A stretch of 64,000 nucleotides of DNA from Cotesia glomerata (GCF_020080835.1 NC_058162.1:3410001-3474000), one strand, 5' to 3'; positions 25,023-37,703 are shown, numbered from the stretch's first letter. Made by a program: numbers and translations. The notes: a model not told the origin generated them from the sequence alone.

Positions 25023-26283
25023 CTAGCAACCTTGCAATCACTATATGACTGCCGTGACTTGTGAATTATAAATAAATAAAATTTTGCCTTATCAAAAAAT
25101 GACTTTTGTTAAATTGCACTGTACTTTCTTAAATATTGACGTTTTTAAAGATATAAGCTCATCCCGATGTTACACTCATCAAGAGCTTTCATTTGAGTAC
25201 CCACATGTAATTTGGTATATTTTTCATATATATAATATATATAAATATATAAAATATATGAAAAATTGATGTGGGTACTCAAATGAAAGCTCTTGATGAG
25301 TGTAACATCGGGATGAGCTTATTTCTTTACAAATGTTAATAGTTTCCAAGATACGAGGTAGTTTCTTACACTGAGAAAAAAGTATTTTGCTACTAAGGAT
25401 ATTTTTTTTGATAATCAGAATACTTGGTATTGTGCTACTAAGAATACGTGGTATTTTGATTATCAGTATACCAATACAACAGATTATTTGATGTTTATAA
25501 CCTCACTTTACTGGCACAAATCAATTGACTTATAAAGCTAACAAAACAAATTAAAATTAAAATTAAAAGTGTAATAATAAATTTTTTTCAAGCTAATATA
25601 ATAAATGTTAGTTGAATTCTATTTTTACCAGTGCATAAATCAAATAAACTGACTGTTAGTGTTAAAACGTCGATGGCAGTGACAGCGCATATATTATAGT
25701 TGACTGCGCAGCGTATAGGTCTTGAACTGACTTATATTCTGATAATCACAATACTTGGTATTTTGATTATCAAAATACTAAGTATTGTGATTATCAAAAT
25801 ACTTTTTTCTCAGTGTGATTATGTTAAATTGCACTGTACTTTCTTAATTATTGACGTTTTTAAAGATATAAGCTCATCCCGATGTTACACTCATCAAGAG
25901 CTTTCATTTAAGTACCCACTTCATTTTTTCATATATTTATATATATTATACATATGTATATATGTAAAATATATCAAAATTGATGTGGGTACTCAAATGA
26001 AAGCTCTTGATGAGTGTAACATCGGGATGAGCTTATATCTTTAAAAATGTTAATAGTTCACAAGGTCATTTCTTCAGTATGTATCTAGAGATAGAGCATT
26101 TTCGAATGCAGCCTAAATACTTATCATCATAAATTTACTATTGGTGAGAATGATATGAAACCTCGAAAAGGCACATCTCCAGGTCAATACCTTTCTAATG
26201 ATACCAACTTAAACCATAAAAACCTATTTTATCATATTAATATACTGGCTACAAAATTTTTCTTATTCTCTTAATCATATAGA
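25023..26283 (-). mobile_element. Hel-A, copy 5 (interrupted)
   Basis: CTAG at 25023-25026, hairpin slightly mutated (CAATCACTATATGACTGCC), T-side flank. The 5' TCTATATGATTAAGAG is at 26283 with an A flank. One palindromic module lies on each side of a nested 447-bp MITE (25369-25815). Total 1261 bp; about 814 bp without the insertion. Confidence 0.87.
25369..25815. mobile_element. 447-bp CACTGAG MITE nested in Hel-A copy 5
   Basis: Ends CACTGAGAAAAAAGTATTTTG and CAAAATACTTTTTTCTCAGTG are 21-bp inverted repeats. TACTTGGTATTTTGATTATC-type subrepeats occur near both ends. TA lies on the left; the right side has TG. No coding capacity. Confidence 0.8.
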
Positions 26284-27399
26284 TAAGCTTTTCAAAAAAT
26301 TGAAAAAAAAAAAAACGGTTTTGATTTTAGATATTAATAATTCCAACTTAACTTTCTTGTAATTTTTTTTTTTACTAAAAATATACTAACAATAACTCTC
26401 TTATAAAGAAATAATTCAGCGACCATGTATCCGCTGTTAGAAGCTTTCAATTTTACTTATAAAATAATTTACTCATGATGTGGATTTATCAGGAAATTTT
26501 TCTGCGGGCACACATCAAAATCTTCTTTCAAATTCATTTGTGTTTTAGCACGCAGAATTTTGCACCGATATCTCCCAATAAATTCAATCATCACAAATAG
26601 AAATCGTAACACAATTAACCCCGGTTATAACCAAATAAAATTTGAGTTTGCAATGGAATTAAGCCATAAAATTGGTTTCTGTTATAATAACAATAATACA
26701 GATATGTTAATTATCCGACGAATCTCTTCAACCAATTGTCTACATCATTTTAACCCGGTGGGAATTCTTTACGTTGAGATTATTCTCTGAAAATTGGGTA
26801 GAAGTTGATTAAAGTTGAGCAGCTGTAGCTACTTATACTAGCGGTCTTCAATTCCTCTTTCTCCTTGCGTTCTACCGTTCTCTATCATTTTTCCTCTGTA
26901 TCTCATCTATTTTCTTTCTTCCTTCGCCCATACGCGGAGTTACCCGGGAAAATGGAGACAAATGATCACCCCAAGTATCTCGATGCTTATACTTCAAGTC
27001 GGCTTCTGATAGCCCGCCGTTTTCTGCCCTTGTGCTGACAAATGAGGACAAATCACCTGGTTTTCATTTTTTGTACAAGTTATAACTTTTAGCTATAACT
27101 ATTTTATTTTTAGATCCGTTTAATCAAATTAGAATCTATTTATTAAAGTATTAAAATCAGAATTTTATAAAAGAAATTTGCTCGGTTCTGTTAAACTGTT
27201 TTGACTTATCTAGAATTTATGAAACTTATATGCGATATAAGATTTTTATGAAATGTATAAATGAAAAGTTCTCATAGTGTAGAGCATGTAAATACCGCTA
27301 GATGGCCAGGCGACAAAAGTATGTTTGCTTTTGGAGTTATAAGACTTGTAAAAATTCCAAATTTTGAAACGACTGTTAAAAAAAATGTAAAATTGTACT
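26284..27399. other. Unique sequence; AGATGGCC repeat at 27293-27345
   Basis: GC-richer at about 26820-27060. The end of this stretch carries CCGCTAGATGGCCAGGCG followed by TTTGCTTTTGGAGTTATAA, a short dispersed repeat also seen in reverse at 29090-29150, 35155-35189 and 36148-36200. Confidence 0.4.
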
Positions 27400-28128
27400 T
27401 TAAGGAAGTTCGAGCGTAACTAATGAGTCAAAATAATGTTAAAATTTTTTTTTAATTTTAGTCTTCCCAGTATTCGTTAAAATTCTTTATTTTAATTTAA
27501 AATAATTTAAACAATTTAATAATTGATGATTTTGACTTACTTAATAAAGTACAGTAATAAAATGACTTTGGTATTTATTACTTGCCGGAATAAATAAACA
27601 GATTTAGCAATAGCGCGCTTGATTATACCCATAACAGAGACGTGGATGAGTGTGTGAGTTAAACATTTCTTTCTCTGTAACTATTTTTCTATCCTTTTCT
27701 TTTTTCTCAGCTGTTGAAGCGATGTTGTCAAACCTTTATTCGAATAAATGGCTGACGATAAACGAGTTACAAGCATAAAATTTGACTAAATATTTCAAAA
27801 ATTATATCGGTAATGCATTATTATTGAATTGTTTTAATATTTTGCAATAATCCAAGTTTCTTGTGTATAGGTTTTTATCCGTTAAAGTTGGGAGATTAAT
27901 ATTGAAAAAAATAATTAAAGTCTCGACAAAACGTTTGTCCGCCATAAGAGTCCGGGTATAAGGAGATAAAATATGTGATTTTGAAATTTAATGTCTAAGT
28001 AACTAAACGGTGAATCTTTATTAAATTTTGGGATTAGATAAATTACGTATTTATTTATACGTATACTTAATTTCAAAGCTCAAAGTTGGAAATTATTGTT
28101 TATATTAGATTCGCTCGAATCTCCTTAA
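27400..28128 (+). mobile_element. TTAA-bounded MITE, copy 2
   Basis: 729 bp, nearly identical along its length to 482-1214. The right TIR is slightly mutated (CGCTCGAATCTCCTTAA). High similarity between copies suggests fairly recent activity. Confidence 0.86.
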
Positions 28129-29220
28129 TAAAAAAATTTGATCAATTTTATTCAAATTTTTTGCGTTATCTAGAATTTTGGAAAGAAAAGTAAGAAAAAG
28201 CGAGACTGATAAATAAATCAAAGTCTGTTTAATGTGTTTCTGTTTCCTTAGCGACTTTTTCCATTAAACTAGAATAGGCTTAAGAAGTAATTTAGACTTA
28301 ACCTACAGCAATATAAATATTTTCAAAAGAATATAAATACATATATCTATTGTTTAGCGCATTTAACGAAGATTTAACGATGACAGATTGCGATACGTGG
28401 GTCGGTTGCAAATGCGGGCAATCATGTAAGATTTTGTGGAATATAAATTGCGGTTCTTGGAAGGGAATCAAGGAGTCTCTTTCTCGGAGAACTTTCTCAG
28501 AGGAGCTTTTATTTACAAGATAAGAATAAGGATGCTAAAACTGGAGATGAAATATTTGAAAGCGCTGTCTCAGCGAGTGCAACTCTCTTCATCTTTTATT
28601 TTAAATGTTCAAGTCATTTACCGAAAGTACCCGCTAAAAAGTTCATTCCATTAACACTGCTTCTTATCTGTTCTCATCCTGCCCACGGGCTGTCAGAGTG
28701 AAAATTACATCTGTTCAAATAAAACATTTTATTCAAATTCATTTGTCCTATTTAATTGTCATTTTTTAGCTGAAGGGACTGTGAAAATAACGAGTTTGAC
28801 CTAAAAATTATCCAGTTTGTTAAATTCCCGCGGCGAATTTACAATATATTAAAAAAAAAAATTTCTTGATTCAAGAAAAATATTCTCGTCAAAATTTCAC
28901 TCTAGCTTTGAAATATTTATTTCAAATTAATTCAAGCAATTTACTCGGTAATTACAAAAATTAAATTCAAGTAAACTTCAAATTCAATATACATCAAAGA
29001 AGTGCTGCAAAATCGATCAATTCTCTCATATAAGTTATAATTTTCCATAATCTCAATAGTTGATCCAAAATTTCAAATTTTTATAAGCTCTACAACTCCA
29101 AAAGCGAATATAATAATGCCACTTAGCCATCTAGCGGCAGCCTCACTTACTAAAAACTTTGAAGATTTCAAATTTACATCGATGCAGACGCGTTTTAATA
29201 AAGATTGGAAATTCCAAAAG
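28129..29220. other. Unique sequence; dispersed AGATGGC repeat at 29090-29150
   Basis: A GC-richer patch near 28380-28700 holds a 72-codon frame with no domain. The stretch ends with the dispersed repeat ACAACTCCAAAAGCGAA...GCCATCTAGCGGC in reverse orientation. Confidence 0.4.
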
Positions 29221-29792
29221 TGCACGCCTCATAATCTCATTTTTCATAATAAAATTGATTAAAATAAAATACAAAAAATACTTTTAAATCTTTCGCGCCA
29301 TTGTCCACCCAGAAAAGAAAAGGTACTGCGCATGTATTGTAAACGAACCTTATTTACATAGATATAGATATACAAACGATTAGTAGATTTTTAGTTTATT
29401 GCTAATTATAAATAAACTACATTGAATTAGACCGTGATCTTCGAAAGGACTTAGTTTCAAATCATACTGAAGCGTATAAAAAAAAAAGGACTTGATCAGT
29501 TAAGTTTTTCGGCAGTTATCGTGACCAAGCCAGTTTTCATACATACATTTGACAGCCGGACGTCCACGGAATAATTTTTTTAAACATTTTTTTTATTTAT
29601 TTAAAAAGCAAAATATATTTTAAAAATGTCATAAGTGTTGAAACTAGTGTTTTTCCATGACATTTATATGTAAATATTGTTCTACAAGTGCGATAGAAAA
29701 TAAATAGAGACAATTTTAGTTCAAGAAATCGCTTGATTTTTGTAAGGCGAGTGTAGAGCACAATCTCATTCGCTTCGCTTATGAGGCGTGCA
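29221..29792 (+). mobile_element. 572-bp GCACGCC-ended element, copy 1
   Basis: Inverted ends TGCACGCCTCATAA and TTATGAGGCGTGCA. A near-identical copy in reverse orientation is at 56970-57540, and solo ends or fragments are at 14395-14457, 18161-18200 and 58846-58900. Similarity runs about 15-20 bp past the left terminus (GGAAATTCCAAAAG), so the true end may lie slightly outward. Non-coding; superfamily not recognised. Confidence 0.75.
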
Positions 29793-31197
29793 ATAAAAAA
29801 TTCTTGAAGAAAGACAACTGATTCTCTTGAAAATAAATTTGTTCTTGTACTAACAATATCCTCTTTAATTAATTAGTTTGTTTTTCAGCGTAAAAAACCA
29901 GACAACTTTGTTGTTGCCCTCGAAATTTGAAACCTTAACTCCTTCTTTAATGCATAAATGATGAAAAGCTTTATGAAAATAAAAACAAGACGAAAGCTTT
30001 GATGTATCTGAATAAGAAGCGGGATGATAACATAAGAACTTAAAAAGTGAAAGTTAAATTATTTCGAAAGACAGGAAAGCTTTTTACGGTGAACGTCGGG
30101 TTATGAGCAGCAATATATATTAATAATACGAGACTATCTCTAGCGAGATCGGAGAGTGGTATGACCTAGAAGTTGGTAGTGCGTGCAATTGAATTTCTGA
30201 AGACGTCGATGAGAGGTTATATTGCTGGCAACATAGGAACACATGACAAGCGCATATATCTCTCGACTGTATATTGCCGAGAATCTAGTGGCAGAATGGT
30301 TGATGGTGATGACGACGTGGGGTTGAAACTACCAAGTTACAAGATACAGGACATGATAAAATACACGTCTTGGAGTTACCACTGCCCGGGCAATATCAGT
30401 AAGAGTGAGGTGATATAAACCCAAGCAAAGCCCCAGATGAATAAAGACAGGGAGTAAAATATAACGTCGAAAGTAGTGAGGAAGAGGAAAAGCAACACCT
30501 GAATACTGGAAGCAGGCAACCTAGACCGATACCGGTCTAGTAGGACATGGAGAGTGTAATGTAAACTAATTAACAGTGAGTCTACGGCAATTAAGGCTGC
30601 CCGAGTGCTTCGCTCTGACACTCCTCTAACAATCTATACCACGCTTGATAACAAGGTATTAGAATTATACCCGCCACCACCCAAAAGCCTCCGCCTCTCT
30701 CTACATACACTTTACCTCTGACAGTGTTTTAATATAATTTAACTTTGAGTTCCCCGGTAAAAGCCTTTATTTTACGGTTTCGCTCCATCCTCGTATATAT
30801 TTTACTAATTTGTTTCATTATTATTCCTTTTTTTCATTTATTATTCACGCTTTTCTTTTAAATTTTCAATTTTTTAGTAAAGTTTCAATTTTTTTCGTTA
30901 TTCGGATATTTAAATCATCAGAAAGATATTCAGAATTTTTTGAACAATCAAAAATTTATTTGGTTAAGGTTTATTGAAGTTAGAATAATTTGAAGAAAAA
31001 ATGTATATTTTTTTATTTAAAAAATAATTAAATTAAAAAGTTGACACTTTTTTAAATGTTTATTTTTTCTTTTTGAAAAAGAACGACTGATATAAATTTG
31101 AATAAAATAATTGAGGGAAAAATAAGACAATAAAATCAAAATTTACAACTTAATCAATAAGATTATGTTGATCAATATTCCATTACTAAATTACGTA
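29793..31197. other. Unique sequence, GC-richer 30060-30720
   Basis: An 81-codon frame at 30173-30418 overlaps an 81-codon frame on the other strand; neither shows a domain. A GCCCGAGTGCTTCGCTC segment at 30603-30615 resembles the tips of the foldbacks at 32561 and 47877. The rest is AT-rich. Confidence 0.35.
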
Positions 31198-31447
31198 TCG
31201 ACGTTCTAATTAGCAAATTGTCTAACTCCATTTTAGAGAATCTTCTATTTGTACGAAAAAAACAATTAGTTCAAAATTTATTATCACTTTAAAAAATCAT
31301 TTAATATCATTAATATCTAATAGAGATATAATATTTAGGTTTGAATTATTCAAATAATTTATAATTGGATTATTGGCTACATCAAAATGTTGAAAAATCA
31401 CCCTCTAAAAAATAAGGAGTTAGACAAATTGCTAATTAGACCGTCGA
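31198..31447. mobile_element. 250-bp TA-TCGACG MITE, copy 1
   Basis: TIRs of about 30 bp: TCGACGTTCTAATTAGCAAA on the left, and GCTAATTAGACCGTCGA on the right, with exact TA on both sides (31196-31197, 31448-31449). Second copy at 38019-38267. Fits a Tc1/mariner-type non-autonomous element. Confidence 0.82.
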
Positions 31448-32560
31448 TATCTTTTTTAAATACAAACAAAAACTGATGAATTTTACAATAAATCGAAAAA
31501 AATTAAATATTTTAATAAAATGCAATAATTAGGTCTTATTTGACTAAACTCAGATGATTTCGTCCTGCTGTAACATAATTAAACACTTCTAACATCTCTA
31601 ATACCCATTAATCAATAATGACATCAATATTTCTTCAATCAACATCATTATTGACCAAAATACCAACATACCATTAAGCATAATTTAAGTAATTAAGTAA
31701 ATATACAAAACTTATAATGAGCTTTATCAATTGACGATACTTTGTATATTTAATGCTATTTTATTAATATTTGACAGAAAATGTCTCTAAATAATTATTA
31801 AAATCAAAATTAATGGAAAATAATCTTTTTATTCTAAATGTCTTTGTACAAAGTTTTATTAAAAAAATGTCTTGGACAAAAATAGGATTGACCCCACTTT
31901 ATAACAATTGCATTTATTTGAACGCAGCTTTGTTAAATTTACAAAGATTTATTTACAAGATATAAAATAGAACTTTATTTAATACTAATAATTATCATAT
32001 AACAAAGAAACTTCAATAAATCCTTCAATAAGAAATTCTTGGAGCGTATTAAATATCAAAGCTATAGCTTTGACAGCTGATACCTTTAGAAATCTGACAA
32101 TTTATAGACTTTGAAACAGAGAGGAGTAGTCAGAATTCTTGATCAACAAATTACAGCATTATTCCAAAGCATGAAAAATTTCTTAATCTTCGACTTTAAG
32201 GTAGTACTACTGTTACCATAAGAGTAAAATCTCAAGACCTAACCTTATTTGATTAACGCTGTAGATTTCTTTATACTAAATCGCGTTGGAGAAAGAGAGA
32301 CAGAGATAAATTTTGAATGTTTTTTATTAACAAATATTCTCATATTTTCTAAAACCATACTGATTGTTATTAAATATGTTCTAGATGTTATTTTCTCTCG
32401 TTATCTTAATTTTTAAAAGAATCTGAACGTCCAGTTTTGTGAAATAAAATAAAGTCTGTGATTTTCCATAAGGATCAATGGTAAAGGCAAAAATATGTAA
32501 ATGTTAATATCTTTTTTTCAGTTCTCGGTAGGCCTCCAAAAATTTAAGTGGTTAATTAAT
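31448..32560. other. Unique AT-rich sequence
   Basis: No open frame above the background, no recognisable repeat and no RNA gene seen. Confidence 0.4.
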
Positions 32561-33143
32561 AGTATATTGTGTGACTAGGGATGAAACAAAACGATTTCAG
32601 ACCAGAGTGAAGTTGCCTGCCCGAGCGAAGCGAGGGCTGGCATCACTCGGTCTGAAATCGTGTTTCATCCCGCGTCATACATTATATTTTTCATATAAGT
32701 TGCATTAAAAATGCTAGTTTCAATGTCTGGAGCCAACCAGAACTAGATAGTTTCAGACGAATAGCGAAAATACCATTTTATTATGAAACTTATAATAAAA
32801 TAGAAAGTAATAGTTTATTTTTTACCAAACATTATTCGTAAATTGACAAGTTTTCTTTTATCGTTCTTATTTATGCTTAATAACAGAATTATAATATGTC
32901 AGTACAGTTTAACGGTTAGAATGACAATTATAAAGGTATAAAATAAACAAACAATTGATAGGATTGAAAATAAAGCTGCAACTTCACCTCGCGGACAGAA
33001 AATCGTCATTTTCTGTCCGCCGGGAAGAAATAATTGATACCTGCCCGGCACAGTCGCATTGGTCTGAAATTGTCTAGTTTCGGTTGGCTCACCAGGCATT
33101 GAAACTCACATTTTCAACGCAGGTTATATGAAAAATGTTATTA
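32561..33143. repeat. Composite foldback region
   Basis: Two inverted pairs. The first is 32561-32690: GGGATGAAAC...ACGATTTCAGACC with GGTCTGAAATCG...GTTTCATCCC, with GCCCGAGCGAAGCGAGGGC between. The second is 32678-32760 with 33058-33139: CATATAAGTTGCATT...GTTTCAATGTCTGG...GAGCCAACC and its inverted counterpart. At the centre of the latter is a perfect 13-bp stem with CGTC loop (32991-33020). The minus-strand 66-codon frame (32899-33099) lies across it and is unlikely to be real. Confidence 0.65.
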
Positions 33144-33713
33144 TCTATACTAATAAATGGAGAGCCGGTTTTTTTGTCCGGTTATACTGCGAAAACTACT
33201 GAACTGATCGGAATAATACTTATACCATAAGATGCAGCGTGTTTCGGAGAAGGTTTTAGTATATGATATGGTGGTGATTACTTATCCGGAACCTATATTT
33301 TTTTGACTTAGAAATAATGATTTTTTATTGTAACTAAATTTATTCTATTAGATTGTCATTTGTTTAAAATAAATTTTTTAATTCTATTGGTTATGTTTAC
33401 ATACTAGGCAGATTTCTTCACTTATAAGACCTGCAATTTCTTTAACTGAAACTTTCAATGCTCAATGCAAATTTTTTTTTTCATATCAATTATTATTAAT
33501 TTTTGTAAGAAAGACGCGGGAATGTTATAATGATTGCACATTGAAAGTTACAATGAATATTAGCTAGAATAATTACATGGATAAAAGGTGCATGACAATT
33601 CGATAGAATTGGGAATCCGTGCAAGTCAAAACAATACTCTAATTAAATTTCAAGTCTAGATCTAAAAACGCAATTCTATAAAGCGCCCAGCAGAGCGGGC
33701 AAGAAATAGCTAG
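33144..33713 (+). mobile_element. Non-autonomous Helitron Hel-B, copy 1 (570 bp)
   Basis: Starts TCTATACTAATAAATGGAGA after an A and ends CTAG before a T. The 3' subterminal hairpin GCCCAGCAGAGCGGGC (GCCC-GC stem with one bulge, AGA loop) lies about 16 bp before the end. These are the standard Helitron terminal features. No Rep/helicase sequence. Other copies are 38487-39035 (reverse) and 58903-59410 (truncated). Confidence 0.87.
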
Positions 33714-34990
33714 TGTACTTATATGCCAAGTTTCATCAAATTCTGAACGTCAATTCTAAAACCGGTAGTATTACTTTAAAAAGCCCGTGAATGATTAAAA
33801 AATATAAATGAAAATTTGACTAAAGTTAATTGGCTTGAAGAAAGTTTGAGGTAAGCTCATTATTTCATTAGCCTTGAGTTAAATAAAATAAAGTTGAAAG
33901 TATTAAAGGGTTTGTGTCGGTGGGGTGTACCAGAGAGAATAAACAAAAAAGTTAACCAAAATCGAATGACAATCACCCAGAGCTGGTGGATCTACTTAGA
34001 GATAAAGGGATAAAGCTAATAGGAACAAACGGATAACGGAAATAAGAGTTAAAAGTTTTAGGAGACTGTAAAGTCCATTGGGAAATTATCTGAGGAATTC
34101 CTCTCACGGGTCACTCTCAGAGGAGTTTGTTGCGTGGTGTATCACGGCATGGCATGGCAATGGATAAACCGTGATAAAATTACAAACTTGTGAAGGAAAA
34201 CATGTGGTGAGGTTTTTGAAGTAGTCACGATTATAGTCTAGCGTGTATCGGCAAAGTGAGTTGGTTGGTTGAGAGGGTGCTACCGAGTTTTAGTTGTAGA
34301 TTGAATCGGCATTCAGCCCGAATACGTCTGGCTCAAGTTGGTGTTACGTGCTGACTGTTTTGCAGATCACCTGTTGCCAGGGTTCTTATTTTATTTGACA
34401 TCATCCCTCCTTCACTGACCCCCTTTATACTCAACTCTTTCTTTTCTATCTTCTGGATTATCTGATACTGTCTCGTAAGATTCACTATTAGTTCTCCTTC
34501 TTATTCTCGGATTACTTCGCCCGTCCCGGGCTTTTATTTCTATTTACTTCCGGACCCTCCCGAGATAAGAATAAAGATAAAGATAAAGTTTAAATAACTG
34601 AAGAAATTATTAAAGAGTCATTATTAGTTTTAGATAATTCATAAAACTTTTTTATCAAGCTATACCTTAGTTTATAAAAACTCTCAATAAAACTTTTTAT
34701 GAGCTTCGTTTTAAACTTTTAGTTTGCAACTAAAAATTATCTCATCAAATTATTATTTTTATTAATCAACTTTGTTTTTATGGCTTCCTTTGTTTTATAG
34801 ACAGTTTTCATTTAATTATGTCCTCCGATTTTATCTTTTTTTTATCTTGAATATAATACTGTAATCAAATCTTTTAATTTTTGTCTTTCACAATTCTTTA
34901 TGTCATAAACGTCTGACAAAATTTTTTTTATAAAGTCATAATTTTTATTCTTATTAGGTACTCCAAAATCTCAAATTGTTTCATTCCTTA
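33714..34990. other. Unique sequence, GC-richer 34080-34560
   Basis: No frame or motif rises above background. A GATAAAGATAAAGATAAAG short tandem is at 34570-34590. Confidence 0.4.
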
Positions 34991-35141
34991 CACAGAAAAA
35001 AAATTTTACTTCAATATTTTTAAAGAATTCCATTTTATTGATTTACGGAAAAAAATTCTTAAACTAATAAATTTTTCTTAGTTTAAGTAAATTTAACTTC
35101 AAGAATTTTTCTCTTGATTCAAAGTAATTTTTTTTTCAGTG
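34991..35141. mobile_element. 151-bp TA-CACAG MITE
   Basis: Left end CACAGAAAAAAAATTTTACTT, right end AAGTAATTTTTTTTTCAGTG, with TA on both sides. The interior has CTTAGTTTAAGTAAATTTAA. A short relative of 17518-17738. Confidence 0.72.
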
Positions 35142-35154
35142 TATAACCGGTGTA

Positions 35155-35189
35155 TAATTTCGAGCACACACACGCCGCCTGGCCATCTA
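35155..35189 (-). repeat. AGATGGC dispersed repeat fragment
   Basis: GCACACACACGCCGCCTGGCC followed by ATCTAC matches the repeat at 36148-36200 and 29090-29150. It directly abuts, and appears interrupted by, the MITE at 35190. Confidence 0.5.
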
Positions 35190-35883
35190 CACAAAAAAAA
35201 GGTTCACTTGAGTCAAGAAAATATTTTTCTTCCTAATAATTTTCTTGAGCAAGAAAAATTTTTTTTGACACAAGAAATTTCGCTTATTCCAACAAAATTA
35301 ATTCTCTTGCTTTAATAAATATGTATCTTGATCCAAGAAAATTTATTTAAGTCAAGAAAATCTTGTTGTTTTGAGAAAATTCAGCCTCTTGCTCCAAAAA
35401 ATTTAATTCTTGATAGAAATAAATTTTCTTCTCTTGAGAAAATTTCTCTCTTGCTCCAAAAAATTAAATATAAAGATAGAAGTAAATTTTCATTAATATT
35501 TTTATTGATTAACATGTCAAATGGCAAGATCAAATAATATTTCATCATTTTTTTTTTATTCAATATGTATAATTGCACGCTAAAATAATATAAAATAGGT
35601 ATCAAATATTCAAGAGAAAAATTTTCTCAAGGTGAGAAAATTTTTTTCTCAGCTGAAGTAGGTGGAGCTGCTTCCCTAAAGTATCTAAAAATCTTGATCA
35701 AATATAAAAATTTATTTTATCAAGTATTTATGATAGAATTAAGAAAAAATGACTTTCACCAAGAATAGAATTTCAAAAAAAATTTTTACTTCGGCCAACA
35801 CAACTTCGGTCTTCCTTCAGGCACCCGAAAATTTTCTTGAGCCAAGAATTTTGTTCTCCAGTCAAGAAATTTTTCTTTCTGTG
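35190..35883 (+). mobile_element. 694-bp TA-CACAG MITE, full-length
   Basis: Ends CACAAAAAAAAGGTTCACTT and TTTTTCTTTCTGTG are inverted, each followed internally by CAAGAAA words. TA occurs on both sides (35188-35189, 35884-35885). Contains the blocks found in the truncated copies at 8885-9328 and 12555-12909, plus a segment of about 240 bp (35645-35883) that those lack. No credible ORF. Confidence 0.8.
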
Positions 35884-37336
35884 TATAATGACCAAAAAAA
35901 TTGCAATTAAAGCGCTAAGAGTATCCTTTAATCCTGTAACCAATAATCGTCTATCAGAACCTTTCTTTCTTATATTTCTTCACATCTACCTAATAATCAA
36001 ACCTATAATACAACTCTAAAAAATTTTCAAATTACAAACTCAAAATAAACAAAAAGTACCCCAAAGTTGCCTAAATTCCTCTTATAGACTCATAATTTAC
36101 AATATTTTTCACATTAATTCTCAAATTTCTAATATCTTAATCCCCTACAACTCCAGAAGCGAGCACACTTACGCCACCTGGCCACCTATCGGCGATTTTA
36201 TGAACTAAAATTCCAAAAAACTTCTTCATTTATCCAAATATTTATTTTATACCTTATGTCTTTACACGAAAATCAAACTCATAACACGCTTTCAAACCAA
36301 CAAGCAATCTCGTCATAAATCATCTCCAGGACAAAAAGCTCGAACTATTACCATCCCATAAAATCGCATAACGTCTCAAGTAGTCTCAAAACATTGAGAT
36401 GCGCATATATAATAATAAAAGATAAAGAGCAAGAGTGTATGTTCTCTATCAAAGCTCATCTCTTTTTTCTCTTTCGTCCTCCTCTCATCTCTCATCTCTC
36501 ACATAAACTTTGTTTCTCGTTCTTGTTTCGCTGCCTACTGCCTACATTGTTGGCATCACGAGGCACAAGGGGTGATGCGCGTTTCCGATGCGCGAACCTC
36601 CTCATCAAAGGCAGAGCACGCTCAGTGTCGCGTCAGCCCCCGGCCCCGCTGCACCACGTTACCAATCCAGGTCCAGTCAACCTATAACCTGTTCTTTCTA
36701 TCACCAAAAAACAACACACAAACAAAAATATATCTATCGTTGCATCCACAACAACACTCACTTACACTCTTCATCATAATTTAAAGAAAAACTCCGGATT
36801 TATTTCAATTAAAAATCGATAAATAAGTTTTACAAGAGATTGTAATCTCTTGAACCCGGTAGCCCTAAACCAAGGCCATCCGTGATCCATCATCCGCATC
36901 CGTCAACGGTTGTCCTTATCAACCCCCAGCCAGTCAACGTCACCTTCCAGTGTCATCTCAGTCATCTCAGTGAAGTTTCTCTGCACCTTTGGATACTTTA
37001 CCGGCAAGTTAATTTTATTGTTTTTCACACTTGTTATTGATTGTAATAGTTAATAGTTATTATGATTGATATTTATAGCAATGGATACCGCGGGGTATCA
37101 TCGGAATTTATTGATAGAGCTTTGCTTATATGTACATTGTACATCCTCCTCTAATTTACAATAGAGCTGTGGTGGTATGGGCACACGTGTACGGAAGTAG
37201 ACGATCGATCGGGAGGAATGCGAGCCGGTTGCTTTCTTTAGAACATAGCTCTATTGAATGCCATAGGGATTCTGCTTTGCCCACCAATTTTCGTATTCAA
37301 TTCAATATAGGACCCCTGTTGAAAAACTCCGAAAAG
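35884..37336. other. Unique sequence with GC-rich island 36360-36990
   Basis: 36540-36680 is among the most GC-rich DNA in the window and holds three overlapping plus-strand frames (63-97 codons), none with a domain. The dispersed repeat CTCCAGAAGCGAGCACACTT is at 36148-36200. A host exon or promoter is possible; no evidence beyond composition. Confidence 0.35.
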
Positions 37337-37419
37337 ATCCTATCAAAAGCGACAAAAGCCACTTAAAAATCAATAAAATTTATGGGTTTCTAAGTAGCTT
37401 TTGTCGTTTTTGATGGGAT
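37337..37419. repeat. Hairpin with 29-bp arms
   Basis: ATCCTATCAAAAGCGACAAA, then AGCCACTTA, at 37337-37365 pairs with TAAGTAGC...TTTTGATGGGAT at 37391-37419, with 3 mismatches and a 25-nt loop. Could be a small foldback MITE or a transcribed hairpin. Confidence 0.6.
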
Positions 37420-37703
37420 CCTATTGGAAATTTTAAACAGAGACTATAATCAAGACTCTAAATGTAAAATTGTCTTGTCCAAATGTGTTTGTTTATATCT
37501 TCAGCGTATATATTTAATTTAACTCCAAATTTAACGTGCTTGTTCTTAAGTATAGAGAACTTTGTTTTTGGGAGTTAAGAGTTGCATATTCTAGTTTTAA
37601 AGTGGTAAGAAAAATTTTGAAATTTTAATTGATGGTTTTTGCATCAGAAATTTTAAAATTTGGAAATCAATCGTTTATTTTCAATATTTCAAATTAAATG
37701 ATA

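Noticed and set aside
25700..26044. 114-codon frame
   Set aside because: Spans the junction of a MITE and Hel-A; similar KDISSSRCYTHQELSF peptides recur at 25084 and 52521 because they are Hel-A sequence.
32899..33099. 66-codon minus-strand frame with hydrophobic C-terminus
   Set aside because: Lies across a foldback and a perfect hairpin; no homologous pattern recognised.
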